A DNA stretch of 64,000 nt from Bdellovibrio reynosensis. Lineage in GTDB: Bacteria; Bdellovibrionota; Bdellovibrionia; Bdellovibrionales; Bdellovibrionaceae. The notes under the pieces are model-generated. The model had not been told where the DNA came from and did no database searches. It was given only the letters and a program-made list of their open reading frames with translations. Where the stretch lies: positions 2,852,001-2,916,000 of the forward strand of contig NZ_CP093442.1 of NCBI RefSeq assembly GCF_022814725.1, in the 5' to 3' direction. The position numbers and the translations under genes were made by a program. Shown piece after piece: positions 19,377-28,184 of the stretch (position 1 is the stretch's first letter; each line of letters starts with the position of its first letter).

Positions 19377-20118
19377 TGTCTATCAACCTCACGTCGCCGA
19401 GTTTGGCCGCTGCGAATCTGCGTTTACCTATATCCGTCACATAATCCACGACGAATCCTAGATTTTCTAATTTCAAAGCCGCTTCACCAGCGGATTTACT
19501 TTCAGTTAGGCTTTTATAAATAGCTGGCGCTAACTCTCGTTGTTGTGCGGTCAAACGGGTGTTGCGAGAACTCATGGCCAAACCATCTTTTTCTCGCACC
19601 GTCGGAACGGGCACGATTTCAAGATCCATGAAAAAGCTTTCAACCATGCCTTTGATTAAAGTCATTTGCTGATAATCTTTTTCACCGAAGTATGCTTTAG
19701 TTGGCGCGACAACATTAAAAAGTTTCATCACCACCGATAGCACACCATCAAAGTGACCTGGGCGGTGCTGGCCATCTAGTAAGTTTGAATAGTCGTTTTC
19801 ACTAACTTTATAGCGATATTTATCCGGATACATCTCTTCGTACTGGGGATAGAAAATCGCTTCAACGCCATTACGTTCGGCCATAGCTAAATCTTGTTCC
19901 CAGGTCTTTGGATATTTTTGTAAATCATTTGGATCGTTGAACTGTGTTGGATTTACGAAAATAGAAAGAACGACAACATCGTTTTCCTTGCGGGCTTTCT
20001 TTAAAAGCTCTTCGTGACCAGCGTGTAAAGCCCCCATGGTGGGCACAAAGCCAACACTGCCTTTAATGTTTTTACGCCAGGATTTAAATTCTTGGGGGGA
20101 TTTTAATACCGTTGTCAT
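19363..20118 (-). CDS. panC: Pantoate-beta-alanine ligase (pantothenate synthetase)
   Basis: 251 residues. Nucleotidyl-transferase signature FVPTMGALHAGHEELL (HxGH), VNPTQFN, FGEKDYQQ and the KMSKS-like region DGLAMSSRN. It condenses pantoate with the beta-alanine made by PanD. Somewhat shorter than many PanC proteins (about 280) but with all catalytic motifs. The ATG overlaps the panB stop (ATGA). Confidence 0.96.
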   Translation of the reverse strand: MTTVLKSPQEFKSWRKNIKGSVGFVPTMGALHAGHEELLKKARKENDVVVLSIFVNPTQFNDPNDLQKYPKTWEQDLAMAERNGVEAIFYPQYEEMYPDKYRYKVSENDYSNLLDGQHRPGHFDGVLSVVMKLFNVVAPTKAYFGEKDYQQMTLIKGMVESFFMDLEIVPVPTVREKDGLAMSSRNTRLTAQQRELAPAIYKSLTESKSAGEAALKLENLGFVVDYVTDIGKRRFAAAKLGDVRLIDNVEI

Positions 20119-20906
20119 GAGTAACTCTCTTTCTCGGTCGGGAAGGCACCGGTAGTTACTTCTTGGTGGTAGTCGTTAAAAACATCTTTCAAAGTTTCAA
20201 AACCATTGAAATATGTTTTTAGGAACTTAGGTTTAAATCCTTCGTTCATCCCAAGCATGTCTTGCAATACCAACACCTGACCGTCGCAGTCAGGACCGGC
20301 ACCTATGCCGATCGTTGGAACTTCCAAGGAAGCCGTGATTTCTTTAGCAAGTTTTGAAGGAACACATTCAAGCACGATGGAAAAAGCTCCGGCATCTTGC
20401 AATTGCAAAGCTTGCTCTTTGATTTTCTTTTGCGCTTTTTCATCGCGGCCTTGAACTTTAAACCCGCCAAGTTGGTTCACTGATTGAGGTGTTAAACCAA
20501 GATGTCCCATCACTGGTACACCTGAATCCACTAAATGGCGAACTAGTTCAATATTTCCAGCGGCACCTTCAAGTTTCACAGCGTGGGCGCCGGCCTTCAT
20601 GATTTTTTCTACGTAATTCATGTTGGCAGTAAGGCCTTTGCGGTAACTCATGAATGGCAAATCACCTATTACAAATTTATCTCCAGCTCCGCGCACGACC
20701 GCCGCAGTATGTAGCGCCATCATATTCACGGAAGCATTCAATGTTGTTTTATGACCATGCATTGTCATCGCTAAGGAATCACCCACTAGTAGGCAATCAA
20801 TATTACTTTGCGAAAGAATCCGCGCAAAAGTGTAGTCGTAACAAGTGATCATTGAGATTTTTTGGTTTTTAATTTTCTTTTCATGAAAGTCTAAAATAGT
20901 TTTCAT
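20115..20906 (-). CDS. panB: 3-Methyl-2-oxobutanoate hydroxymethyltransferase
   Basis: 263 residues, the usual length. TIM-barrel motifs: MITCYDYTFARILSQ, LLVGDSLAMTMHGH (metal Asp), VKLEGA, GHLGLTPQ and the catalytic Glu in LECVP, then IGIGAGPDCDGQVLVLQD. It makes ketopantoate from 2-ketoisovalerate. Starts 7 nt after the DUF2520 reductase gene, which probably supplies the next (reduction) step. Confidence 0.96.
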   Translation of the reverse strand: MKTILDFHEKKIKNQKISMITCYDYTFARILSQSNIDCLLVGDSLAMTMHGHKTTLNASVNMMALHTAAVVRGAGDKFVIGDLPFMSYRKGLTANMNYVEKIMKAGAHAVKLEGAAGNIELVRHLVDSGVPVMGHLGLTPQSVNQLGGFKVQGRDEKAQKKIKEQALQLQDAGAFSIVLECVPSKLAKEITASLEVPTIGIGAGPDCDGQVLVLQDMLGMNEGFKPKFLKTYFNGFETLKDVFNDYHQEVTTGAFPTEKESYS

Positions 20907-20913
20907 AGCGGCC

Positions 20914-21636
20914 TCACTTTCGCGGATATTCGGGCCAAAGAGTTTTTAAAAATGCTTTGTACACTTCTTGATAGGGATCGTTTTTTAAAGCTGTTAAATT
21001 AGCTTCAACGGTTGCGGCGTCTTTTCTAACTAGGGGACCTGTTAAGGCTTTATCTGGTGCAGCTAACGTATTCGTTAGAACTTTCTGTAAATACACTTCG
21101 GCGGCTTCTGCAGGGATTTTCAACTCTGCAAAGCCGGAAAGCATTTTTGCGGCTAGCAGAGTCGTGAAGTTCCCACCTAAAACGCAGTAAGCATGATAAA
21201 GGGCTTTTTCAGAAGCTTCGATAACGCTAAATGGATTTTCAAAACCAGGTAGGGCTTTGTTTAAGTGATCCGCACCAGTCAAAGTAAAATGAATTTTTTT
21301 ATAAAAGCTAAGATCATAAAGTTCCGGCCCAAAAGTCATAAGTGGATGGGCAGAGATCATGCCTTCAAAGTGGTGGGCTCCGGAAAACTGGACAACCGTG
21401 ATGTCATGGCCTGCGAGGCGCTGACGGTAAAAACCCTCAATCGCGGAATCACTGATCGCCAATAAAACGTGGCTTGCGCCAGCAACTTTTCGTCCCAAAG
21501 CATGGGGGTCTTGCGAGCGGTCCCAGGATTGATAGTTTATATTAGATAAATGAAGGTAATGACCGAGATGTCGGGCGACGCGGCCAGAGCCAATAAGCAA
21601 ATAAGAAATAGAAGATACGTTTTCTGTCGCCTGCAT
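20914..21636 (-). CDS. Rossmann/DUF2520 protein, candidate ketopantoate reductase (PanG-like)
   Basis: 240 residues. N-terminal NAD(P)-binding fold with LLIGSGRVARHLGHYLHLS (GxGxxA-type loop) and ASHVLLAISDSAIEGF; the C-terminal half (~135-235) is helical as in DUF2520 and 6-phosphogluconate-dehydrogenase-like proteins. It is the first gene of the pantothenate operon, which otherwise lacks PanE. PanG-type proteins are known alternative ketopantoate reductases; placing this protein with them rests on context and general fold, so the activity is inference. Weak Shine-Dalgarno at the ATG. Confidence 0.7.
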   Translation of the reverse strand: MQATENVSSISYLLIGSGRVARHLGHYLHLSNINYQSWDRSQDPHALGRKVAGASHVLLAISDSAIEGFYRQRLAGHDITVVQFSGAHHFEGMISAHPLMTFGPELYDLSFYKKIHFTLTGADHLNKALPGFENPFSVIEASEKALYHAYCVLGGNFTTLLAAKMLSGFAELKIPAEAAEVYLQKVLTNTLAAPDKALTGPLVRKDAATVEANLTALKNDPYQEVYKAFLKTLWPEYPRK

Positions 21637-21781
21637 AATATGGGTACCTGTCTTTTAAGGGATCAAGTCCTCTGTAATGGTTCGCAACCTAGCATAATTC
21701 TAACAGATTACAAAGCTAAATGCCACGGCGTGGCGTGAGGGCTGACTGGACTTACTTCCTAACTAAGGTAAGTTCCGTGAC

Positions 21782-22516
21782 ATGAAATACTTTTATTGGC
21801 TGTGTGGTGCTGCATTCCTCGCAACTGGCGTTTATTTCGCTCTGAATTTCTCTTTGGAGCCGAAATCAATTCCAAAGATCAAATTCTCTCAAGTTGAAAC
21901 TCCTGAAGAGCTTGGCAAAGGCATCTATGAACGATTGCGCATGGAAATTCAAGCGGCTCCGATTGTGATGTTCGGGGTGACGCCAAACTTTGTCGAAGAT
22001 ATGGAAGTTGTGCGTGGCTTTGTTGAAGCCAACCAAACTCCGGGTTCTAAGTATGATGTGATCGTAGTTGAACCAATGCTTCCTTATGTTGAACTATTCG
22101 TTTCTTCCATGCGTATTGATATCAAAGAAGAAATGCAGCGTTTTGTTGAGGGAGTGAGAAAAGCCCGTGAACAAGGACTGAGGGTTCTAGTCATCGTTCC
22201 TAATATTTATTCTTCGCAACTATTAAAGAATAATCCTGCATATCGATTGAAAGAAGAGTACAAGCTCGATGTGATGAGTTTTTCTGTGACGAAATTCCCG
22301 GTGACTCGCGCTCAGGAAGCCACTTTTGAGCCTAAGTGCTTTTTGCAAGAGGGCACGGATTCTGCGGGCACAGCGGCTTTGGGGTGCATGATCCAAAACA
22401 TCGCAAGAAAAACGTATCGTAAGCAATTTGAAAGCAATAAATATTCCGGAATGATGGAACAAACAGGCGGAAAAGATTATTTGATCCTGTTTAATCGTAA
22501 CCAGGGACCAAGATAA
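21782..22516 (+). CDS. Hypothetical protein with single N-terminal membrane segment
   Basis: 244 residues. Residues 3-22 (YFYWLCGAAFLATGVYFAL) look like an anchor or signal. The rest reads as an alpha/beta domain: AAPIVMFGVTP, YDVIVVEPML, LRVLVIVPNIYSS are three buried beta-strands of a Rossmann-like sheet, with two cysteines near the end. No family recognised. An imperfect inverted repeat (GGACTTAC/GTAAGTTCC) lies just upstream of the start. A 9-nt gap leads to the next secreted protein, so the two may be co-expressed. Confidence 0.65.
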   Translation: MKYFYWLCGAAFLATGVYFALNFSLEPKSIPKIKFSQVETPEELGKGIYERLRMEIQAAPIVMFGVTPNFVEDMEVVRGFVEANQTPGSKYDVIVVEPMLPYVELFVSSMRIDIKEEMQRFVEGVRKAREQGLRVLVIVPNIYSSQLLKNNPAYRLKEEYKLDVMSFSVTKFPVTRAQEATFEPKCFLQEGTDSAGTAALGCMIQNIARKTYRKQFESNKYSGMMEQTGGKDYLILFNRNQGPR

Positions 22517-22525
22517 GGGGACAAT

Positions 22526-23083
22526 ATGAAATCTTTAGTTTTATCTTTGTTAACTTTTGTAAGCGTAAGTTCTTTTGCGGCAAGCAACCTTGAAGGGGAG
22601 TATTCAAATCTTGAGGGCACATATCAAGTTCGTTTGCACGAGTTTGATGGTCGCCTTACTTTAAATACGCGCAGTTATTATCCGAATGGGGCGCCTTCAG
22701 ATTATTTCTTTGAATTTAAGGTTCCAGTAAATCGCGATGTTCAAGTTGGCGAAATCCTAAATGGTCGTCTGCGCAGTCTTGATGGTTATTATGGTTGCGT
22801 TTTTGATGAGCCAGCAAAAGCGCAGTTAGAAGCAAATGGAAATTTAAAACTTCATTATCCTCTTTTGACTTTCCACCGTGAAACTCGCTCAGTACGTGAT
22901 TCCCGTGGCAGCGGTTACCGCCGTGTTGTCGATTGGAATGGCTGGGGCTGGGTTGAAACAGTTTACCGCTTTCCATTAGAACGTTGGCGCGTGATTTCTT
23001 CAGAGTGTGTCATCGTTCAAAAAAATTGGACAACGGGCGTATTAGTTCCTTTGGACCGTGAACGTCCGGTGCCACGCCCATAA
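22526..23083 (+). CDS. Secreted hypothetical protein
   Basis: 185 residues with a signal peptide ending SSFA-A. The mature part is strand- and aromatic-rich (NLEGTYQVRLHEFDGRLTL, YPNGAPSDYFF, WNGWGWVETVYRFPLERW), suggesting a small beta-barrel or lipocalin-like fold, but no family is recognised. A pair of cysteines (residues ~91 and ~170) may bridge. Good AGGGGA ribosome site; 9 nt downstream of the preceding gene. Confidence 0.65.
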   Translation: MKSLVLSLLTFVSVSSFAASNLEGEYSNLEGTYQVRLHEFDGRLTLNTRSYYPNGAPSDYFFEFKVPVNRDVQVGEILNGRLRSLDGYYGCVFDEPAKAQLEANGNLKLHYPLLTFHRETRSVRDSRGSGYRRVVDWNGWGWVETVYRFPLERWRVISSECVIVQKNWTTGVLVPLDRERPVPRP

Positions 23084-23084
23084 T

Positions 23085-23795
23085 ATGAAAAAAATCGCCA
23101 TCGTCACGGGAGCAAATCGGGGATTGGGCTTAGCAACAAGCGAAGCTTTGGCGCAAAGGGGATTTAAAGTCCTAATGACTATGCGCAACCCCGATAAAGA
23201 ACAAAAGACGTTAAATGCTTTAAAAATGAAAAACCTGGATGTCGTGCCGATGAAGCTTGATGTGTCCCAGGAAAAAAGCATTAACGATTTCGTTGAACAT
23301 GTTCGTAAAGAATATGGCTTTGTCGATGTGCTTATTAATAATGCCGGTATCTTGATTGATAAGGAAGATGGCGGCAACCAATCGATCTTTAAAACCAAAT
23401 CTTCGACCATTCAAAAAACTTTTGCGGTGAATACGTTGGGACCTTTTTTGTTAACTCAAAAAATTTTCCCATTGATGAAACAAGAGGGTTACGGTCGCAT
23501 TGTGAATGTTTCTAGTGGCATGGCTCAGCTAAGTCATAGCCAGTCGGCCTCAGCAGCTTACCGGCTGTCTAAGACGGCCCTAAATATGGTTACAAATCTT
23601 TTTGCTAGCGAAGTTGAAGGCAGCGACATCTGTGTGAATTCTGTTTCGCCGGGTTGGGTGCGGACTGATATGGGTGGGCCCAATGCGGATCGAACGGTTG
23701 AACAGGGAATTAAAGGAATTGTCTGGGCGGCAACACTGCCTAAAGGCGGCCCCAACGGGAAGTTCTTTAGGGATCAAGAAGCTATTGAATGGTGA
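23085..23795 (+). CDS. Short-chain dehydrogenase/reductase
   Basis: 236 residues from the ATG at 23085, just after the previous stop; the earlier in-frame ATG at 23058 lies within that gene. Classical SDR: cofactor loop TGANRGLGLATS, NNAG, Ser in VSSGMAQ, and YRLSK (Y-x-x-x-K) catalytic pair, followed by VSPGWVRTDMGG. The order and length fit carbonyl-reductase-like SDRs. Substrate unknown. Confidence 0.88.
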   Translation: MKKIAIVTGANRGLGLATSEALAQRGFKVLMTMRNPDKEQKTLNALKMKNLDVVPMKLDVSQEKSINDFVEHVRKEYGFVDVLINNAGILIDKEDGGNQSIFKTKSSTIQKTFAVNTLGPFLLTQKIFPLMKQEGYGRIVNVSSGMAQLSHSQSASAAYRLSKTALNMVTNLFASEVEGSDICVNSVSPGWVRTDMGGPNADRTVEQGIKGIVWAATLPKGGPNGKFFRDQEAIEW

Positions 23796-23826
23796 TCCGC
23801 CTTCGCTGAAGCAACGGCGTGACGAG
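23793..23826. repeat. Dispersed intergenic repeat, copy A
   Basis: Degenerate copy of a short palindromic repeat (core CCGCCTTCGCTGAAG followed by CAACGGCG). Cleaner copies at 39241-39271 and, inverted, at 25746-25777. It begins at the end of the SDR gene, between convergent genes. Confidence 0.6.
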
Positions 23827-23844
23827 CCCGCTGTTGAAGCGGGC
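23826..23844. terminator. Hairpin between convergent genes
   Basis: Perfect 7-bp stem GCCCGCT/AGCGGGC with a 5-nt loop, in the gap between the SDR gene and the nucleotidase gene. No T-tract follows, so it may be a Rho-assisted or structural element rather than an intrinsic terminator. Confidence 0.45.
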
Positions 23845-23853
23845 CCGTGAAGG

Positions 23854-25227
23854 CTAGTAGATTTCGTGGGCTAGAGGTCTTCTTGGTGCGCGGAAGTAGG
23901 TGCGCGGGGAAAGCTCTAGAAGATCTGCAAGCTTTTCCATGTACACGCAAGCATAGCGATCTAATTGGTAAGCAAAATAACTTTCTTCGTTACCCGCTCT
24001 CATCAACTGACCCCAGTTTGAATTATACATTAATTGCTGCTTTTTGATCAGCTGGCTGATTTGCGAATCGATTTCAGAAATTGATTTTTGCAAAGTTTCA
24101 ACTTGCTGTTCGCTGACTGTGCCGACTTTTTCAATCTTGCGAGTCATGTAGTCAGTCAATTCATCTTCAAGAGGCTCTTTTTTTCTCATCAGGATTTCGA
24201 TTTCCTGATTCAACGGTTCGGCCGCTTTATTGTTATCAACTTCAACGCTAAGCTCTTCGATGACCATAGCTGTTCTCCAGTTACAGTCTTTTTTCAAGCG
24301 TAGGATATCGCCGTAAATATGATCCCCGATATAAAGAATATCATCACCGGCAAGCTCTAGGTCCGCGGTGAATTTCTTAGCGTTACCGCCCTGGTAAATT
24401 CCCGGAGTCAGTTTGCCTTCCATATTCGTCATGGTGCCATCAGCGGGGTTCACGCGCAGATACTTTTGGCTTTCATAGAAGAATTTAGGTTTTGAAGCGA
24501 AAGTAATTACGATTTCAAACAAATCCTGCCAAGACTGGTGTTCTTTTAGGAAGGGTTGAACAGCGTAGTCCAAAAGAAGTTTTGTATAATGGAAATCTGA
24601 GTTCGTAAGAACGAAAATCTTTTTTCCATGACGACGGAACTTTTCTAAGCCCGCCACCAGTTCTGGATCTTTAATAATAAAATGTTCCAGGTTCTTTTTA
24701 ACTTCATCTTTTAAGGAACCATCACGGTGTGCTTCATCTAAAGCATCAAGAACGTCGTCAGCAATTTGCGAGTATTCAGGATACTTGTTACCAACGTCTG
24801 TATCTTTAAGTTCAACAATTTGGGCAATCAAGTTCGCTAACGAGATAGAAAATGAAGTATCTACTGCCAAGTAATCAGTATTACTAAGGTCAATGTAAGT
24901 CGATTTATAAAGCTTTTGATGGCTTTTGAAATCTAGCGGCTTTAAGCCATGGTAACTAGCGCGAATCGCCGTGTAGCGGTTCAGCTTTAAAAGATTTCCC
25001 ATTTTGCGATCAATAACCAGTCCGCGAATCGCGAAGTTATAATCGAAAGTCAATTTGCGCAAAGTTTCAGGGTAACCGCGTTTAACTAGTTTGTTAATCA
25101 TCGTCGTGTGCGAAAGTCTTTCGAAGTTTTCACTGTTATAACGAACCAACGTGTGGTCCATGTCGACGCCGATGTAACGAATCTTTTTAAGATTCAATGT
25201 TCTGTTTACAAAAACTTTTCCTGGCAT
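23854..25227 (-). CDS. HAD-superfamily 5'-nucleotidase (cN-II/HAD-IG type)
   Basis: 457 residues. HAD motif I is YIGVDMDHTLVRY (cN-II enzymes carry DMDYT), motif II is FVLTNSDFHYT, motif IV is DILYIGDHIYGDI. The long cap region with FAIRGLVIDRKMGNLLKLNR is characteristic of the purine 5'-nucleotidase/HAD-IG family. C-terminal residues ~335-400 include a coiled coil. It probably dephosphorylates IMP or GMP type nucleotides, which would suit a predator salvaging prey nucleic acid (inference). Monocistronic. Confidence 0.85.
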   Translation of the reverse strand: MPGKVFVNRTLNLKKIRYIGVDMDHTLVRYNSENFERLSHTTMINKLVKRGYPETLRKLTFDYNFAIRGLVIDRKMGNLLKLNRYTAIRASYHGLKPLDFKSHQKLYKSTYIDLSNTDYLAVDTSFSISLANLIAQIVELKDTDVGNKYPEYSQIADDVLDALDEAHRDGSLKDEVKKNLEHFIIKDPELVAGLEKFRRHGKKIFVLTNSDFHYTKLLLDYAVQPFLKEHQSWQDLFEIVITFASKPKFFYESQKYLRVNPADGTMTNMEGKLTPGIYQGGNAKKFTADLELAGDDILYIGDHIYGDILRLKKDCNWRTAMVIEELSVEVDNNKAAEPLNQEIEILMRKKEPLEDELTDYMTRKIEKVGTVSEQQVETLQKSISEIDSQISQLIKKQQLMYNSNWGQLMRAGNEESYFAYQLDRYACVYMEKLADLLELSPRTYFRAPRRPLAHEIY

Positions 25228-25254
25228 ATTTTTTCCTAATCCGTGGAAGCTAAA

Positions 25255-25638
25255 TTATTTTTCTGTAGGAAGTTGTAGGTTGTTCCAAAGAAGCATTCCG
25301 CCCTGCATGTTATAAACATGGGTGAAACCATTCATCTGTGCATAAGCTGTTGCCTTAGCTGAACGCTGGCCACTGCGGCAGATGAAAACAACAGACTGAT
25401 CCTTGGGAAGTTTTTCAAGATGATCTGGTAAAGTATCTAGAACCATAAGTTCAGATCCTGGTACGTGGCCAAGCTCACCTGTGTACTCGTCGGGTTGACG
25501 AACATCGATCATTTTCACGTTTTGCATGAATTGCTGAAGCTCAGCCGGTGCAATATCAAAAACGCCTTCAAAAAAGGGATTTGCAGATTTAGTTTGGAAT
25601 TTTACGATCTTTTCCGTCACTGAAGCCTCCAGCGTCAA
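25255..25638 (-). CDS. Single-domain rhodanese-like protein
   Basis: 127 residues. Rhodanese fold with DVRQPDEYTGELGHVPGSELM and the active-site loop VFICRSGQRSAKATAY (Cys nucleophile), ending in NMQGGMLLWN. The six-residue loop CRSGQR is typical of sulfurtransferases of the GlpE/PspE class. Lies 27 nt upstream of the nucleotidase gene on the same strand; may share its message. Sulphur acceptor unknown. Confidence 0.88.
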   Translation of the reverse strand: MTLEASVTEKIVKFQTKSANPFFEGVFDIAPAELQQFMQNVKMIDVRQPDEYTGELGHVPGSELMVLDTLPDHLEKLPKDQSVVFICRSGQRSAKATAYAQMNGFTHVYNMQGGMLLWNNLQLPTEK

Positions 25639-25745
25639 AGCAGGTAAAGAGATTTAAAATAACATCTGACCAAATTTACAGCAAGCCGCATTTAGAAATG
25701 AATCCTACTTGAATTTGGACGCCCGCCCACCGTCTTGCCCGCCGT

Positions 25746-25777
25746 CTTGTCCTCCGTAGCTTTAGCGAAGGGCGCGG
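25746..25777. repeat. Dispersed intergenic repeat, copy B (inverted), with partial tandem copies
   Basis: On the minus strand this reads as the repeat core CTTCGCTAAAGCTACGG with flanking GGAGGACAAG. Immediately to the left, 25729-25750, two further partial copies of its end (CCGTCTTGCC and CCGTCTTGTCC) occur in tandem. It lies upstream of the helicase gene. Confidence 0.6.
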
Positions 25778-25837
25778 GGGCTCCATAATTAACCCACACC
25801 TTGTGTCAAAGCCACTCTGCTGGCATGATCTGTCCCT

Positions 25838-27082
25838 ATGAGCCGTGCCCCCGTAGAACTTTCAGCCGAACAAGACAGTGCCCTGGATCTATTAAGATCT
25901 GGTGAAAACGTCTTTTTAACGGGCGGTGCAGGCAGCGGAAAAAGTTTTCTTATTCGCCACTACATGAAGGAACTAGATTCCAAGGAAATGCCGATTCTAG
26001 CTAGTACAGGAGCTGCGGCAGTTTTACTTGGAGGACGAACCTTTCATAGCTTTTTTGGCTTAGGAATTATGGAAGGCGGCCCCGACGCGACTTTCGAGAG
26101 AGCTTCAAAAGACAAACGTCTAATGACTCGTCTAAGAACCGTGGAAGGCGTCATCATCGATGAAATTTCAATGATCCCCGGCCAAGCGCTCATGATTGCA
26201 GAAGCCTTAAGCCAAAGGGCGCGTGAATCTAAACTTCCCTGGGGAGGGATGAGAATCATCGCTGTCGGTGATTTTGCGCAACTTCCGCCGGTCACGCAAA
26301 CCGGTCAACGTGACTGGTGTTTTTTAAATCAAGTTTGGGAAAACAGTGGCTTTCAAAATGTTCTTCTTTCGCACAACCAGCGAGTTTCAGAAAACTTGTT
26401 TTTGGATATCTTAAGCGATGTTCGTCATGGATCTGTTTCACCTCGAGTGCGTGAATTTTTAAATGATCACGTTAAAGAACACGATGAAGATCATCCGGGG
26501 ACAAGACTTTTCCCAAGAAAAATCAACGCTGAAAAATTCAATCAAAAGAAATTAGACGAGATCAATGACGAAGAAGTCACGATTGATTCCATTTATTTTG
26601 GTTCCGAAAAACATATCGAAATGCTGATGAAGGCGGCACCTGTTCCAGTAAAACTAGTGCTGAAACTTGGGTGCCGAGTGATGTTCTTACAAAACGATCC
26701 GCAAAAAAGATGGGTCAATGGGACTCGCGGCTACATCACAGATATTGCCACAGATAAAATAGTCGTTAAAAAAGATAATGGCCGGGAAGTGCAAGTGGAT
26801 AAAACTTCATTCGCGGTTCAGGATGCCGAAGGCAATATTATGGCTTCGGTGATTCAGTTTCCACTGACTCTTGCCTATGCTACGACGATTCATAAAAGCC
26901 AAGGAGCTACACTGGATGATTTATGGTGTGATCTAAGTTCTTTGTGGGAACCAGGGCATGCCTACGTGGCGTTAAGTCGTTTGCGTTCTTCCGAAGGATT
27001 GCACCTTATTGGCTGGAACCCACGATCCATTATTGTGGATAACAAGGTTTTACAATTTTATAAAAGCCTTAACGGCATTTAG
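25838..27082 (+). CDS. PIF1-like/RecD-like superfamily 1 DNA helicase
   Basis: 414 residues. Walker A NVFLTGGAGSGKSFLIRHY, motif Ia STGAAAVLLGGRTFHSFFG, Walker B VIIDEISMIPG, motif III VGDFAQLPPV and C-terminal TIHKSQGATLDDLWCDL plus YVALSRLRSSEGL, all as in PIF1 helicases. 5'-to-3' DNA unwinding is known for the family. Compact bacterial form without extra domains. No strong ribosome site at the ATG; monocistronic. Confidence 0.92.
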   Translation: MSRAPVELSAEQDSALDLLRSGENVFLTGGAGSGKSFLIRHYMKELDSKEMPILASTGAAAVLLGGRTFHSFFGLGIMEGGPDATFERASKDKRLMTRLRTVEGVIIDEISMIPGQALMIAEALSQRARESKLPWGGMRIIAVGDFAQLPPVTQTGQRDWCFLNQVWENSGFQNVLLSHNQRVSENLFLDILSDVRHGSVSPRVREFLNDHVKEHDEDHPGTRLFPRKINAEKFNQKKLDEINDEEVTIDSIYFGSEKHIEMLMKAAPVPVKLVLKLGCRVMFLQNDPQKRWVNGTRGYITDIATDKIVVKKDNGREVQVDKTSFAVQDAEGNIMASVIQFPLTLAYATTIHKSQGATLDDLWCDLSSLWEPGHAYVALSRLRSSEGLHLIGWNPRSIIVDNKVLQFYKSLNGI

Positions 27083-27209
27083 TTTTGAGACACATCGATA
27101 GTATTTTTATATCAACCTGAGACGGCTGATCACTTCATAGACTTTTTTAATATCTTTTCTATTAGACCTGCTAAGCTAATAATGAATCGCTAGTTCTGGG
27201 GGGAACGAA

Positions 27210-28124
27210 ATGAAAAAAGGGATATTGCTTGCCTATGCAAGTACGCTTGTACTTTTCTTTCAAAACTGTGCGCCTAATAATCCTTCTTTCGTTGAAGTTC
27301 CTGTCGAGGCTTCGGGGTCTGAAGACCTGGGTTCTACTGAAGCAACTGAAACGTCGCAAACTTTCAAAGTAACTTTTAATCACGAGACTGCTCCATTAGA
27401 TATGATTTGGGTTGTGGATAATTCAAGCTCAATGACTCAAGAGGCTGCGATTATTCGTGATAATTTAAAGTCATTTATTGCAGTTCTTAGAACCAGCACT
27501 GATTTTAAATTTATGCTAATTAGTAAAAAAGGTTCCACTGGCACAAGCGTGTCTTTAGATCCGACTTTGCCAGCATCTTCATTTTCCCAACTGGATATGT
27601 TTGTAAACTCTACGAATGGACCGGCGCTTCTGTCTGGTAATTTATCCGGGGCGGCTAAGGATTTTTTTAGAGAAAGCTCAAAGAAAGTCATCGTGTTTGT
27701 GACCGATGATGAATCTATGTGGGGATCTAAAATCATTTTGGATTCTTTAGCTGCTTCAAAGAACATCAAGTTGCAGGATCTAAGCATCAGTTCATTCATC
27801 ACGGTTACTAAGGCTTTAAGCCCCTGTGGCTTTAAAGCGGGTGCGATCTATGGTGAATTAGCGACTGCGACGGGCGGACATACTTATAATATTTGTGATG
27901 CGAATTGGACGGGTTCTTTCAATGATATTATTGATAGATCAGTTGCTAAGGCCGTTCGCCGTTTTGCTTTGAAAACTGCGGGCGTAACAGAAATTATTGA
28001 TGTTCGCGTTGATGGGGTCGTTTTGGCTAAAGCAGATTATTCCTTTGACGGCAAAGCGCTGACATTGGCTGACGGTGTAAGTCTTGTTCCGAATTCTATT
28101 GTTGAAGTGAACTATTCATTTTAG
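27210..28124 (+). CDS. VWA-domain lipoprotein
   Basis: 304 residues. The signal peptide ends LFFQNC (Cys20): a lipobox-like site with Asn before the Cys, unusual but shared with another gene in the window (52177-52401). Residues ~65-235 form a von Willebrand A domain: DMIWVVDNSSSM is the MIDAS DxSxS, followed by KVIVFVTDDESMW. The last ~55 residues are beta-rich, like a small C-terminal domain. Likely surface or periplasmic adhesion or binding. A strong GGGGGG ribosome site precedes the ATG. Confidence 0.82.
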   Translation: MKKGILLAYASTLVLFFQNCAPNNPSFVEVPVEASGSEDLGSTEATETSQTFKVTFNHETAPLDMIWVVDNSSSMTQEAAIIRDNLKSFIAVLRTSTDFKFMLISKKGSTGTSVSLDPTLPASSFSQLDMFVNSTNGPALLSGNLSGAAKDFFRESSKKVIVFVTDDESMWGSKIILDSLAASKNIKLQDLSISSFITVTKALSPCGFKAGAIYGELATATGGHTYNICDANWTGSFNDIIDRSVAKAVRRFALKTAGVTEIIDVRVDGVVLAKADYSFDGKALTLADGVSLVPNSIVEVNYSF

Positions 28125-28150
28125 TTTTCTTAAATTTCGAACTTGATCAA

Positions 28151-28184
28151 TAAACATGGCAGAAGCATTATTTTGCCATGTTTA
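28151..28184. promoter_or_regulatory. 11-bp perfect hairpin covering the start codon of the next gene
   Basis: Arms TAAACATGGCA (28151-28161) and TGCCATGTTTA (28174-28184), 12-nt loop. The ATG of the outer-membrane protein gene (28178) lies in the right arm and a T-rich stretch follows. It could end the VWA lipoprotein transcript, restrain translation of the next gene, or both. Confidence 0.55.
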
